Shown: positions 9,193 through 16,450 of the stretch, piece by piece
How positions within the stretch are numbered: the stretch's first letter is position 1
Layout of the letters: each line of letters starts with the position of its first letter
Assembly: GCF_044386045.1 (NCBI RefSeq)
Contig: NZ_JBISCD010000040.1
Span: forward strand, 434,001-498,000
Length of the DNA stretch: 64,000 bases
Source of the DNA: Thalassobellus sediminis
GTDB lineage: Bacteria; Bacteroidota; Bacteroidia; Flavobacteriales; Flavobacteriaceae
Reading direction: 5' to 3'
Notes under the pieces: model-generated
Told to the model about the DNA's origin: nothing
The model's input: the letters and a program-made list of their open reading frames with translations, nothing else
Databases searched by the model: none
Program-made: the position numbers and the translations under genes

Positions 9193-9262
9193 TTAACATT
9201 ATATATCAAATATACAAATTGCTTAACATTTAAACAATACTCACATAACATTAAATTAACAT
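9193..9262 (-). promoter_or_regulatory. -7 element of the MORN-like gene with TTAACAT-type repeats around it
   Basis: The minus strand of 9207-9214 reads TATATTTG, a perfect TAnnTTTG, with its G 28 nt before the ATG. TTAACAT-like units on the plus strand lie at 9193-9199, 9223-9229, 9245-9251 and 9256-9262. The last three keep the 11/22-bp phase. They point away from this gene, and no TTTG sits at the right distance for a plus-strand promoter here. Confidence 0.45.
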
Positions 9263-9342
9263 TAAAAACACAATCAACTGTATTTCAATAGATTAAAAAC
9301 AAATATTTAACATTGGAATATTAATAATTACTTAATATAGAG

Positions 9343-9376
9343 GTTACATTAAAGTTACCTTAAAACTTGATATTTG
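9343..9376 (+). promoter_or_regulatory. Pho-box promoter P3 (small RNA)
   Basis: GTTACAT (9343-9349) and GTTACCT (9354-9360) form an 11-bp direct repeat. The octamer GATATTTG lies at 9369-9376. The repeat Cs are 29 and 18 nt before the G of TTTG, the same phase as in the other four promoters; P4 has the identical -29/-18 pair. Predicted transcription start is about 9380. No protein gene begins within reach; a terminator follows. Confidence 0.65.
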
Positions 9377-9379
9377 TAT

Positions 9380-9485
9380 TAGTCTTAAGACAAACAATTA
9401 GTATTTCATATAATCTATTAGTTTTTGTCGACTACATTATTATGATTTCTAATGAGGCTGCCTTAGGCCAAGGCAGTCTTTTTTT
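9380..9485 (+). ncRNA. Predicted phosphate-regulated small RNA, about 105 nt
   Basis: The candidate is bounded by promoter P3 and a strong intrinsic terminator. Within it, GACAAA (9389-9394) can pair with TTTGTC (9424-9429) to form a 5' stem-loop. An AU-rich single-stranded stretch and the GC-rich terminator hairpin follow. The only ATG-started frame inside (from 9442) runs through the terminator and is not credible as a gene. The porin gene begins 79 nt after the terminator from its own Pho promoter, so this is not simply its leader. Targets are unknown. The family is not one I recognise. Confidence 0.55.
9455..9485 (+). terminator. Intrinsic terminator of the small RNA
   Basis: A 10-bp stem (9455-9464 with 9470-9479, one G-U pair, core GCTGCCTT/AAGGCAGT) has a 5-nt loop and runs into seven Ts (9479-9485). 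It is the most GC-rich hairpin in the local AT-rich spacer. Confidence 0.85.
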
Positions 9486-9505
9486 GTTATTAAATTAATC
9501 ATTTG

Positions 9506-9539
9506 GAAACATTAAGTTAACATTGGTTTTAGTTATTTG
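9506..9539 (+). promoter_or_regulatory. Pho-box promoter P4 (phosphate porin)
   Basis: GAAACAT (9506-9512) and TTAACAT (9517-9523) are 11 bp apart. The octamer GTTATTTG lies at 9532-9539. Repeat Cs are 29 and 18 nt before the G of TTTG, and the ATG at 9564 is 25 nt after it, matching P1-P3. Confidence 0.72.
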
Positions 9540-9563
9540 CAGCGACAAAAACTAATAAATACA

Positions 9564-10769
9564 ATGAAACTTAAAATCACGCTTATTGCAGTAGCTTTAC
9601 TTGCAATTACTTCTTTAAACGCACAAGAAATTAGCGACACATCCTTTGGAAAAGGATTAATCAACTTTACAGCAAAAGACAGCTCTTTTAGTGTAAAATT
9701 TGCACCTCGTTTTCAAGTTAGATCTATGTCTTCATGGGATCATGATGGTAACCAATATGGTAGTCCAGATCATAATTTTATTGTTAGACGCGCCCGTTTA
9801 AAATTTGATGGTTTTGCATACAGCCCTAAACTAAAGTATAAATTAGAGTTAGGATTATCTAATAGAGATATTTCTGGTGCTAATCAATTTAATAGAAACA
9901 CGCCTCGTTATATACTAGATGCTGTAATTATGTGGAGTTTTGCAAAAAACTGGGAATTATGGGCTGGACAAACTAAATTACCTGGAAACGTAGAACGTGT
10001 GGTATCTTCAGCAAATCTTCAATTAATAGATCGTTCTTTATTAAATAGTCGTTTTAATATAGATCGTGATTTAGGAATTCAAATTCGTCATAAATCAAAT
10101 TTAGGAGGTAACTTTTTAATGCGTGAAAAATTCGCAATTTCTCAAGGTGAAGGACGAAACGTTACTGAAGGAAATGAAGGTGGTTTACAATATACGGCTC
10201 GTTTAGAACTTCTTCCTTTTGGAACATTCAAATCTAAAGGAGATTACAGTCAATCTGACTTAAAACGTGAGGATAAACCAAAACTAATGTTAGGTTATAC
10301 ATATAACTACAATCAAGATGCCGTTAGAGAAAGAGGTTTTGCAGGTGATTATATGATTAGAACGGATGGATCTATTTACGAAACAGATCAAACTACCATT
10401 TTTGCAGATGCTATGTTTAAATACGATGGATTTTCTTTTATGGGTGAATACGCTAAAAGAACAGCTAATGATGAAATTGCTACAGAATTAGATGGTACAA
10501 CTCCAACAGGAGATGTTGTTTTAACAGGAAACGCATTAAACTTACAAGCCGGTTATTTATTTAAAAGTAACTATGAAATAGCTGCACGTTTTACAACTTT
10601 AAAATACGAAGCTATTACTAGCACATTACCTACAAAACAATATACGCTTGGTGTAAACAAATTTATAGTAGGACATAAATTAAAAGTACAAAGTGACATT
10701 AGTTATACAAGTTTAAATGGTGATGCAGACAACATCACATTTAGACTAGGTTTCGATATTCACTTTTAA
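9564..10769 (+). CDS. Phosphate-selective porin (OprP/OprO family)
   Basis: ATG 9564 (MKLKITLIAV) gives 401 residues; the longer TTG start lies within the -7 element. A signal peptide ends at about residue 20 (LNAQ). The mature part is a 16-stranded-type porin, with phrases typical of phosphate porins O and P such as FAPRFQVRSMSSWD, NFIVRRARLKFDGFAY, WELWAGQTKLPGNVERV and INSRF-like loop segments, and a C-terminal aromatic strand (LGFDIHF). It should let phosphate or polyphosphate cross the outer membrane passively. It carries its own Pho-type promoter and lies directly upstream of the PiT transporter gene, which would take phosphate across the inner membrane. Confidence 0.87.
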   Translation: MKLKITLIAVALLAITSLNAQEISDTSFGKGLINFTAKDSSFSVKFAPRFQVRSMSSWDHDGNQYGSPDHNFIVRRARLKFDGFAYSPKLKYKLELGLSNRDISGANQFNRNTPRYILDAVIMWSFAKNWELWAGQTKLPGNVERVVSSANLQLIDRSLLNSRFNIDRDLGIQIRHKSNLGGNFLMREKFAISQGEGRNVTEGNEGGLQYTARLELLPFGTFKSKGDYSQSDLKREDKPKLMLGYTYNYNQDAVRERGFAGDYMIRTDGSIYETDQTTIFADAMFKYDGFSFMGEYAKRTANDEIATELDGTTPTGDVVLTGNALNLQAGYLFKSNYEIAARFTTLKYEAITSTLPTKQYTLGVNKFIVGHKLKVQSDISYTSLNGDADNITFRLGFDIHF

Positions 10770-10779
10770 TTATTATAAA

Positions 10780-10824
10780 ATAACAATTACATAACATTTT
10801 AATCATATATTGTCATGATATTTG
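10780..10824 (+). promoter_or_regulatory. Pho-box promoter P5 (PiT transporter)
   Basis: ATAACAA (10780-10786) and ATAACAT (10791-10797) are 11 bp apart. GATATTTG lies at 10817-10824, the same octamer as in P3. The repeat Cs are 40 and 29 nt before the G of TTTG, and the ATG at 10848 is 24 nt after it. This supports 10848 rather than the in-frame ATG at 10815, which lies in the -7 element. Confidence 0.7.
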
Positions 10825-10847
10825 CAGACATTTTACAATTAAAACCT

Positions 10848-13148
10848 ATGGATAATATTTATTTATTAATGTTAATAGCAATTACAGTTTTAGCTGTTGT
10901 TGACATTATAGTTGGAGTAAGTAATGATGCGATAAATTTTCTTAACTCTGCAATTGGTTCTAAAGCAATATCTATGCGAACTATAATGATAGTTGCAAGT
11001 TTAGGTATTTTTATTGGAGCCGTTTTTTCAAGTGGTATGATGGAAGTTGCTCGTAAGGGAATCTTTGTTCCAGCAATGTTCAATTTTGAAGAGATCATGT
11101 ATATATTCATGGCTGTTATGATTACAGACATTTTATTACTAGATTTTTTTAATACACTAGGTTTACCAACATCTACAACTGTTTCTATTGTATTTAATTT
11201 ATTAGGTGCTGCTGTTGTTATGTCATTAATAAAAATTAGTGCTTCTGACACACAAACATTTGCAGATTTAGGCAACTATATTAACACAGAAAAAGCAATT
11301 ACTATAATCAGTGGTATTGTAATGTCTGTATTTATAGCCTTTTCTGTTGGTGCATTGGTACAATGGGTTTCTCGTTTAGTATTTACATTTCAATATGAAA
11401 ATAAAATAAAAAACTTTGGAGCAATATTTGGTGCTATTTGTTTAACAGCAATTACTTATTTTATCTTCTTAAAAGGATTAAAAGGTACGCCATATTATAA
11501 AGATTTAAAAGGCCTTGTTCAAGGAAACGAAATCTTTATCATTTTAGCAAGTTCAGTTTTGTGGTTAGGAGTTTCTTTTGCATTTCAAGCCATCACTAAA
11601 AAATCAATATTATTAGTAGTTATAGCTGTAGGAACATTTGGTTTAGCATTAGCATTCTCTGGTAACGACCTAGTAAATTTTATTGGTGTACCAATGGCCG
11701 CATACCATTCTTATGATGCATGGGCTGCTTCAGGAATAGACCCTACAATGTTTTCTATGGAGGTTTTAGATAAAAAAGTTCCTGCAGAACCTTTACTTTT
11801 ATTTATAGCTGGAGGTGTTATGGTATTAACATTATGGTTTTCTAAGAAAGCTAAAACAGTTGCAGAAACTGAATTGAGCTTATCTCGTCAAGGAGATACT
11901 CATGAAAAATTTGAGCCTAATATGTTATCAAGAGGTATTGTAAAAGGTTCTTCTTGGTTATCTGATGCTTTAAGTGCTATAGTCCCAAAATCGACTCAAG
12001 AAAAAATAGGAAGAAGTTTTGAAAAACCAACAACTCAAACAATAACAAAAGATCAAAGTATTAATGCTCCTGCTTTTGATATGATTAGAGCTTCTGTTAA
12101 CTTAATGGTAGCAGGTGTATTAATTGCTATTGCTACTTCAATGAAATTACCTTTATCTACAACTTACGTAACTTTTATGGTTGCTATGGGGTCTTCATTT
12201 GCAGATCGTGCTTGGGGAAGAGAAAGTGCTGTTTACAGAGTAGCTGGTGTATTAAATGTTATTGGTGGTTGGTTTGGAACTGCATTAGGTGCTTTTATTG
12301 CTGCAGGTATTGTTGTTTTCTTAATTAAATGGAACCCACAAGTAATGGCTCCAATATTGTTATTATTAACAACAATATTATTAACAAGAAACTATTTATC
12401 TCATAAGAAAAAATCGAATAAAGCTATTGAAGAAGACAGCTTAACTCAAGCAGAAAGTAGTTCGGTTCAAGGTGTTATTCATGAAAGCGCAAATAATATT
12501 GCTAATGTTGTAAAACGTGGTAATAAAATTTATTCTAGTGCTATAAATGGTTTAGCAAAACAAGATTTAGTTTTACTAAAAAAGAATAAGAAAAATATTG
12601 TAAAACTATCTGAAGAAATTGATAACCTTCGAGACAATATTTTCTACTTTATTAAAAACCTAGACGAATCAAGTGTTGGCGCTAGTAATTTCTACATCAA
12701 CATTTTAGGTTACTTACAAGACATGACACAATCTTTAGAATATATATCTAAAGTAAGTCATAAACACGTAAACAATAACCACAAAAAACTTAAGTTCAAT
12801 CAAATTAAAGAACTTAAATTAATAGACGAAACTCTTGAAACATTATTTAATACAACCAAAAACGCCTTTGATTCTCAATCTTTCGAGCAAATTGGTGATA
12901 TTTTAAATAACAAAAAAGAAGTTTTTGATTTAGTAACAGAAAAAATTCAAAGACAAGTTGAACGTACAAGAACTGAAGAATCTAGTCCAAAAAATACGAC
13001 CTTATACTTTAGTCTTCTTTTAGAAACAAAAGATTTGCTTACTGCTACTATGAATCTTTTAGAGGAATATTACAAAGCTCATGATAGTTCCGTAGAGCCT
13101 GCAACAATAGAGCCTGAAACTCTAGTTGCTGATAAGGAAGAAGAATAA
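10848..13148 (+). CDS. PiT-family inorganic phosphate transporter fused to a PhoU-like domain
   Basis: The start at ATG 10848 (MDNIYLLMLI) gives 766 residues. Two PHO4/PiT repeats are visible, with the signature GVSNDAINFLNSAIGSKA near the N-terminus, GNDLVNFIGVPMAA mid-protein and LPLSTTYVTFMVAMGSSFADRAW in the second half. At least ten membrane segments run to about residue 530. From about 560 to 740 the protein is soluble and helical (KRGNKIYSSAINGLAKQDL, LRDNIFYFIKNLDE), like the PhoU/DUF47 partners that are separate genes in many bacteria. It imports phosphate with protons or cations at the inner membrane. Promoter P5 suggests induction by phosphate limitation, unlike the constitutive Pit of enteric bacteria. 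Confidence 0.9.
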   Translation: MDNIYLLMLIAITVLAVVDIIVGVSNDAINFLNSAIGSKAISMRTIMIVASLGIFIGAVFSSGMMEVARKGIFVPAMFNFEEIMYIFMAVMITDILLLDFFNTLGLPTSTTVSIVFNLLGAAVVMSLIKISASDTQTFADLGNYINTEKAITIISGIVMSVFIAFSVGALVQWVSRLVFTFQYENKIKNFGAIFGAICLTAITYFIFLKGLKGTPYYKDLKGLVQGNEIFIILASSVLWLGVSFAFQAITKKSILLVVIAVGTFGLALAFSGNDLVNFIGVPMAAYHSYDAWAASGIDPTMFSMEVLDKKVPAEPLLLFIAGGVMVLTLWFSKKAKTVAETELSLSRQGDTHEKFEPNMLSRGIVKGSSWLSDALSAIVPKSTQEKIGRSFEKPTTQTITKDQSINAPAFDMIRASVNLMVAGVLIAIATSMKLPLSTTYVTFMVAMGSSFADRAWGRESAVYRVAGVLNVIGGWFGTALGAFIAAGIVVFLIKWNPQVMAPILLLLTTILLTRNYLSHKKKSNKAIEEDSLTQAESSSVQGVIHESANNIANVVKRGNKIYSSAINGLAKQDLVLLKKNKKNIVKLSEEIDNLRDNIFYFIKNLDESSVGASNFYINILGYLQDMTQSLEYISKVSHKHVNNNHKKLKFNQIKELKLIDETLETLFNTTKNAFDSQSFEQIGDILNNKKEVFDLVTEKIQRQVERTRTEESSPKNTTLYFSLLLETKDLLTATMNLLEEYYKAHDSSVEPATIEPETLVADKEEE

Positions 13149-13159
13149 ATAGACAATAC

Positions 13160-13253
13160 CCTAATAACTTACAGAGTAATTTATTAGGTACTTCGTAACA
13201 AATATTACATAGCCCATATCAGAAATATTTTTTGATATGGGTTATTAATTTTT
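13160..13253. terminator. Convergent terminator region of PiT and Na/Pi genes
   Basis: Two hairpins lie between the converging genes: CCTAATAA (13160-13167) with TTATTAGG (13181-13188), and CCCATATCA (13213-13221) with TGATATGGG (13233-13241), the latter followed by a T-rich run reaching into the 3' end of the minus-strand gene. Confidence 0.55.
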
Positions 13254-15014
13254 ATCAGTATCTTCTAATAACGAATCATTTTTACCATATAATAATTCAG
13301 CAACATCAATTAACTTTTTAATCATATCATTTACATTGGTATAATCATTAAATAAAGACGAAGCCATTTCTGCAGTTATTAAATCTTTTCTTATTAATCT
13401 ATCAATAGATTTATTACTTTGCCTTATATTTTCTTTCGCATTACTTTTCAACTGTTTTAATTTTGCTGCATATTTTTCTACATTATTTTCTTCCGTTCTA
13501 AACAAATAAATAACTCTTAAAACTTTAGTCAATTTTTTTCTATAACTATCGTATTCGTTTTGTAAATGTTTATTATTCATAGTAAGAACTAAACTTATAT
13601 TTTTATTTAATTCTCTTGCATCTTTTACAATCTCTACCATTTTTCTATTAGCAATTTTAATATCCATAATAGCTTTATCTTGTCTATTATTTAAATTTAA
13701 AGTGCTTTGAGCAGTGGAACCATACTTTATAATTTCACCATAAATAGTTTTAACCTTTGTATAATATAAATCTTCGATATCAGTCTTAAAATCTACTGTC
13801 GATTTTTTAATAACTGATTTTAGCTTTTCATCAGACTTTATATCTTCTCTATGAATATTTAAAGCATGTGAAACTATTTCGAAAACACTGTTTTTATATA
13901 AATATTTCGACTCCTTTACTAATGCAGAAATTGCAGACCCTGGAAACTTTAAAGCTGCCGGATTAAGATATTTTGGTTCGTCTACATCCTTATCAACATG
14001 CTCTTTAAAGAATCTCAATAAAAAGCGTTCTAATCTTTTAATAAAAGGCAACATTAAAAGTACTCCTAAAACATTAAATATGGTATGAAACAAAGCCAGT
14101 TTTAAAGTATAATTAGTAAAAGCAATGTGTAATATTTCAGATAAGTTATTTACTAATCTTGCCAGCGGAAATATTAAAGCCATGGCCACTAACCCTGTAA
14201 TACCATTAAAAATTAAATGTGCGGTTGCCAATCTTCTTCCCGCACTGTTTGAACTAAGCGCTCCTAATACAGCTGTAATAGTAGTACCTATATTAGCACC
14301 TATAGCCAATGCTAAGGCATTTTCATACTCTATTTGTCCAGCAGCTAAAGCTGTTAAAATTAACGCCAGTGTTGCGCTACTAGATTGTAAAATGGTGGTA
14401 ATTATAATGCCAAGACCCGTATAAATTAGTACGCCTAAAAACCCAGAAACAGCATATTCAGATAAGTCTATATATTCTTTAAACACATCAAAACCCTCTT
14501 TCATGTAATGAATACCAAGAAAGAAAAAGCCTAATCCTGCTAAAACATTTCCAACACCTTTAAGAGCGACCTTTTTTTGAAATGAAAAAATAATTCCGAA
14601 AACAAGCATTGGCATTGCTAATGCTGAAATTTTTATTTTAAGTCCGAAACCTGCAACTAACCAAGCAGTAGCTGTTGTACCTATATTTGCTCCAAATATT
14701 AATCCTAAACCTTCTGCCAAGGTAATTAAGCCTGCGCTTATAAATGATATGGTAATAACAGAAACTAATGAACTAGATTGTATTAATGCTGTAACAAGTG
14801 CTCCTGCCGTAATGCTTTTATAAAGTTTATTTGTAGCCTTTTTTAAAATGTTTTGTAATGGCCCTTTTGTAAAAACTTTAAACCCTTCTTCTAACATTAT
14901 CATTCCAAAAAGCAGAATAGCTACTCCTGCTGAAATTGTTTTAAAATTTGGATTTAAATAAAGAATAACTCCTAAGGCAATTAAAAGCCCAAAGAAAAAA
15001 GACTTTCTTATCAT
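13245..15014 (-). CDS. Na/Pi cotransporter with C-terminal PhoU-like domain (NptA/YjbB type)
   Basis: The 589-residue protein has two Na/Pi-cotransporter repeats with the characteristic QSSS motifs (ALIQSSSLVSVITISF at about 78 and ILQSSSATLALILTAL at about 210) and GANIGTTATAW/GANIGTTITAV after each. About eight to nine membrane segments end near residue 330. The rest (about 350-575) is a helical PhoU-like domain. The family exchanges phosphate with sodium and in bacteria often exports or balances phosphate. It converges on the PiT gene. Its upstream region (15015-15072) contains no TTAACAT-type repeat, so it does not seem to share the Pho promoters of the island. This would fit a housekeeping or efflux role. 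Confidence 0.88.
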   Translation of the reverse strand: MIRKSFFFGLLIALGVILYLNPNFKTISAGVAILLFGMIMLEEGFKVFTKGPLQNILKKATNKLYKSITAGALVTALIQSSSLVSVITISFISAGLITLAEGLGLIFGANIGTTATAWLVAGFGLKIKISALAMPMLVFGIIFSFQKKVALKGVGNVLAGLGFFFLGIHYMKEGFDVFKEYIDLSEYAVSGFLGVLIYTGLGIIITTILQSSSATLALILTALAAGQIEYENALALAIGANIGTTITAVLGALSSNSAGRRLATAHLIFNGITGLVAMALIFPLARLVNNLSEILHIAFTNYTLKLALFHTIFNVLGVLLMLPFIKRLERFLLRFFKEHVDKDVDEPKYLNPAALKFPGSAISALVKESKYLYKNSVFEIVSHALNIHREDIKSDEKLKSVIKKSTVDFKTDIEDLYYTKVKTIYGEIIKYGSTAQSTLNLNNRQDKAIMDIKIANRKMVEIVKDARELNKNISLVLTMNNKHLQNEYDSYRKKLTKVLRVIYLFRTEENNVEKYAAKLKQLKSNAKENIRQSNKSIDRLIRKDLITAEMASSLFNDYTNVNDMIKKLIDVAELLYGKNDSLLEDTDKN

Positions 15015-15047
15015 ATAAAATTATTTAATAATTGAAATTAAATATAG

Positions 15048-15055
15048 TATTTTTG
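15048..15055 (+). promoter_or_regulatory. -7 promoter element of ppnP
   Basis: TATTTTTG is an exact TAnnTTTG octamer whose G is 18 nt before the ATG at 15073. Confidence 0.5.
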
Positions 15056-15072
15056 ACACGAAAAAACTATTT

Positions 15073-15354
15073 ATGATTTCAACAAACGAATATTTTGAAG
15101 GGCATGTAAAATCTTTAGGTTATACATCAGCAAAAGGAAAATCTACTATTGGTGTTATGGAAGCAGGCGAATACGAATTCGGTACTTCTACACACGAAAC
15201 AATGATTGTAATAGAAGGTGAAATGACTGTTAAACTTCCCGGAGCTTCAGATTGGGCTACTTATAAAGCAGGATCATCATACGAAATTGAAGCCAATGAA
15301 AAATTTCAAGTAAAAGTATCTACACAAACGGCTTATTTATGCCAATATAAATAG
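15073..15354 (+). CDS. ppnP: Pyrimidine/purine nucleoside phosphorylase
   Basis: The 93-residue protein matches the PpnP (YaiE, DUF1255) cupin family in length and motifs: FEGHVKSLGY at the N-terminus, TIGVMEAGEYEFGT, HETMIVIEGEMTVKLPG, and a C-terminal FQVKVSTQTAYLCQY. The family splits nucleosides with phosphate into the base and ribose-1-phosphate. It is cytosolic with no signal peptide. It is transcribed divergently from the Na/Pi cotransporter gene (58 nt apart). Phosphate being a co-substrate is the only functional link to that neighbour, and the adjacency may be chance. Confidence 0.92.
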   Translation: MISTNEYFEGHVKSLGYTSAKGKSTIGVMEAGEYEFGTSTHETMIVIEGEMTVKLPGASDWATYKAGSSYEIEANEKFQVKVSTQTAYLCQYK

Positions 15355-15430
15355 TTGTTAAAAAAGTTACATGCTTCATAATCTATAATGAGTTTCATTA
15401 CGTAAATGATGTAAACCTAAAGTTATAATT

Positions 15431-16294
15431 ATGAAGAACATTTCAATTTTATTATTAGCTACAATTATTACAGTTTCTTGTGTTTCTAAAAAGAAATATA
15501 TAGCCTTACAACAAGAAAATGGAGAAATTAAAAGTGAATTACAAAAAACAAAAGTTGCTAAAGAAGATTTAGAAGCTAAGTTTGATAAAATTCAAGCTAG
15601 AGTTAGTGCTTACAACTCTAAAATAGCGACTCTTAAACAAGAGAATGACACCAAGTTAGATGTTGTTGGTAATGTTGCTGTAATATCAAATGACACTAAA
15701 GTAAAAATACGTGAAACATTAAAACATGTTGATGCTAGCAAATTAAGTCAGGCTAAAACACTTAAAGACTCTATGAATTTAGCGGTTGCTTACAATCTTG
15801 AAAAAACGATTAGCGAAAGTAACATGGATGAGAATGACGATTTTGCTGTAAATATTAATGAAACTGTTGTTATGATTTCTATTGCTGATAATATGTTATT
15901 TAATACTGGTAGCTACAGATTAAGTTCTAAAGCTGATACAGTTTTACAAAAATTGGCGGATGTTATTAACTCTGAACCAAGTTTAGATGTTATGGTTGAA
16001 GGCCACACAGATTCTAGATCAATAAGTACTGCAAACATTGCAGACAACTGGGATTTAAGTGTATTAAGATCTACATCTGTTGTTCGTAAATTACAAGAAA
16101 AATACAATGTAGCTCCTGAAAAATTAATTGCAGCTGGTAGAAGTAGTTACCAACCTATTGCAGATAATGATTCTTCTGAAAACAGATCTAAAAACAGACG
16201 TACAAGAATTATTATACTTCCAAACATTAACAAATTTTTCGCTTTAATGTCTGAAAATGAAGGAACTGTTGCGGAAAATAATTTATTAGATTAA
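15431..16294 (+). CDS. OmpA-family peptidoglycan-binding lipoprotein
   Basis: The 287-residue product has a lipobox (TVSC, Cys17), a coiled coil of about 50 residues (QQENGEIKSELQKTK onward), a middle region, and a C-terminal OmpA domain at about 155-270. The latter has the usual features: MLFNTGSYRLSSKAD, VEGHTDSRSI, LSVLRSTSVVRKLQEKY, and RSKNRRTRIIILP with the conserved arginine pair. Proteins like this anchor the outer membrane to peptidoglycan. The residues after Cys17 (VSKKKY) are basic, so it probably stays on the periplasmic face. It is monocistronic, ending in a perfect palindromic terminator. Confidence 0.9.
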   Translation: MKNISILLLATIITVSCVSKKKYIALQQENGEIKSELQKTKVAKEDLEAKFDKIQARVSAYNSKIATLKQENDTKLDVVGNVAVISNDTKVKIRETLKHVDASKLSQAKTLKDSMNLAVAYNLEKTISESNMDENDDFAVNINETVVMISIADNMLFNTGSYRLSSKADTVLQKLADVINSEPSLDVMVEGHTDSRSISTANIADNWDLSVLRSTSVVRKLQEKYNVAPEKLIAAGRSSYQPIADNDSSENRSKNRRTRIIILPNINKFFALMSENEGTVAENNLLD

Positions 16295-16324
16295 TTTATA
16301 AATTGAATTTTTTGATATAAAAAA

Positions 16325-16348
16325 AGCATCCTAATTAGGATGCTTTTT
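16325..16348 (+). terminator. Terminator of the OmpA-lipoprotein gene
   Basis: A perfect 20-bp palindrome (16325-16344, arms AGCATCCTAA/TTAGGATGCT) is followed by a T-run. The stem is shared in sequence (AGCATCC) with the terminator at 8788. Confidence 0.88.
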
Positions 16349-16370
16349 AATTTTTATTTACTTCATAACA

Positions 16371-16400
16371 CAAAAAAAGCACCTCTTTCGAGATGCTTTT
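16371..16400 (-). terminator. Terminator of nrdA
   Basis: On the minus strand AGCATCTC, a GAAA tetraloop and GAGGTGCT form a stem with one wobble/mismatch, followed by seven Ts. It sits about 50 nt after the nrdA stop codon. Confidence 0.8.
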
Positions 16401-16413
16401 CTAAAAATTTGGG

Positions 16414-16433
16414 GTTCCCCCTTTCGAGGGAAC
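16414..16433. other. Extra GC-rich hairpin between nrdA and its terminator
   Basis: GTTCCC (16414-16419) pairs with GGGAAC (16428-16433) around a loop that contains TTTCGA, the same loop core as in the nrdA terminator beside it. It has no T-tract of its own, so it may protect the nrdA 3' end. Confidence 0.45.
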
Positions 16434-16450
16434 AAACCCAATATAATAAA

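Noticed and set aside
9442..9498. ATG-started frame of 18 codons inside the predicted small RNA
   Set aside because: It runs through the terminator stem and T-tract and has no ribosome-binding site, so it would not be made from this transcript.
15015..15072. Pho box for the Na/Pi cotransporter
   Set aside because: Read in both directions: no TTAACAT-like repeat with an 11-bp period is present.
16325..16433. Three hairpins in a row as a possible short repeat array or CRISPR
   Set aside because: The first two are ordinary terminators of the two converging genes and the third is a single GC hairpin; there are no regular repeats and spacers.
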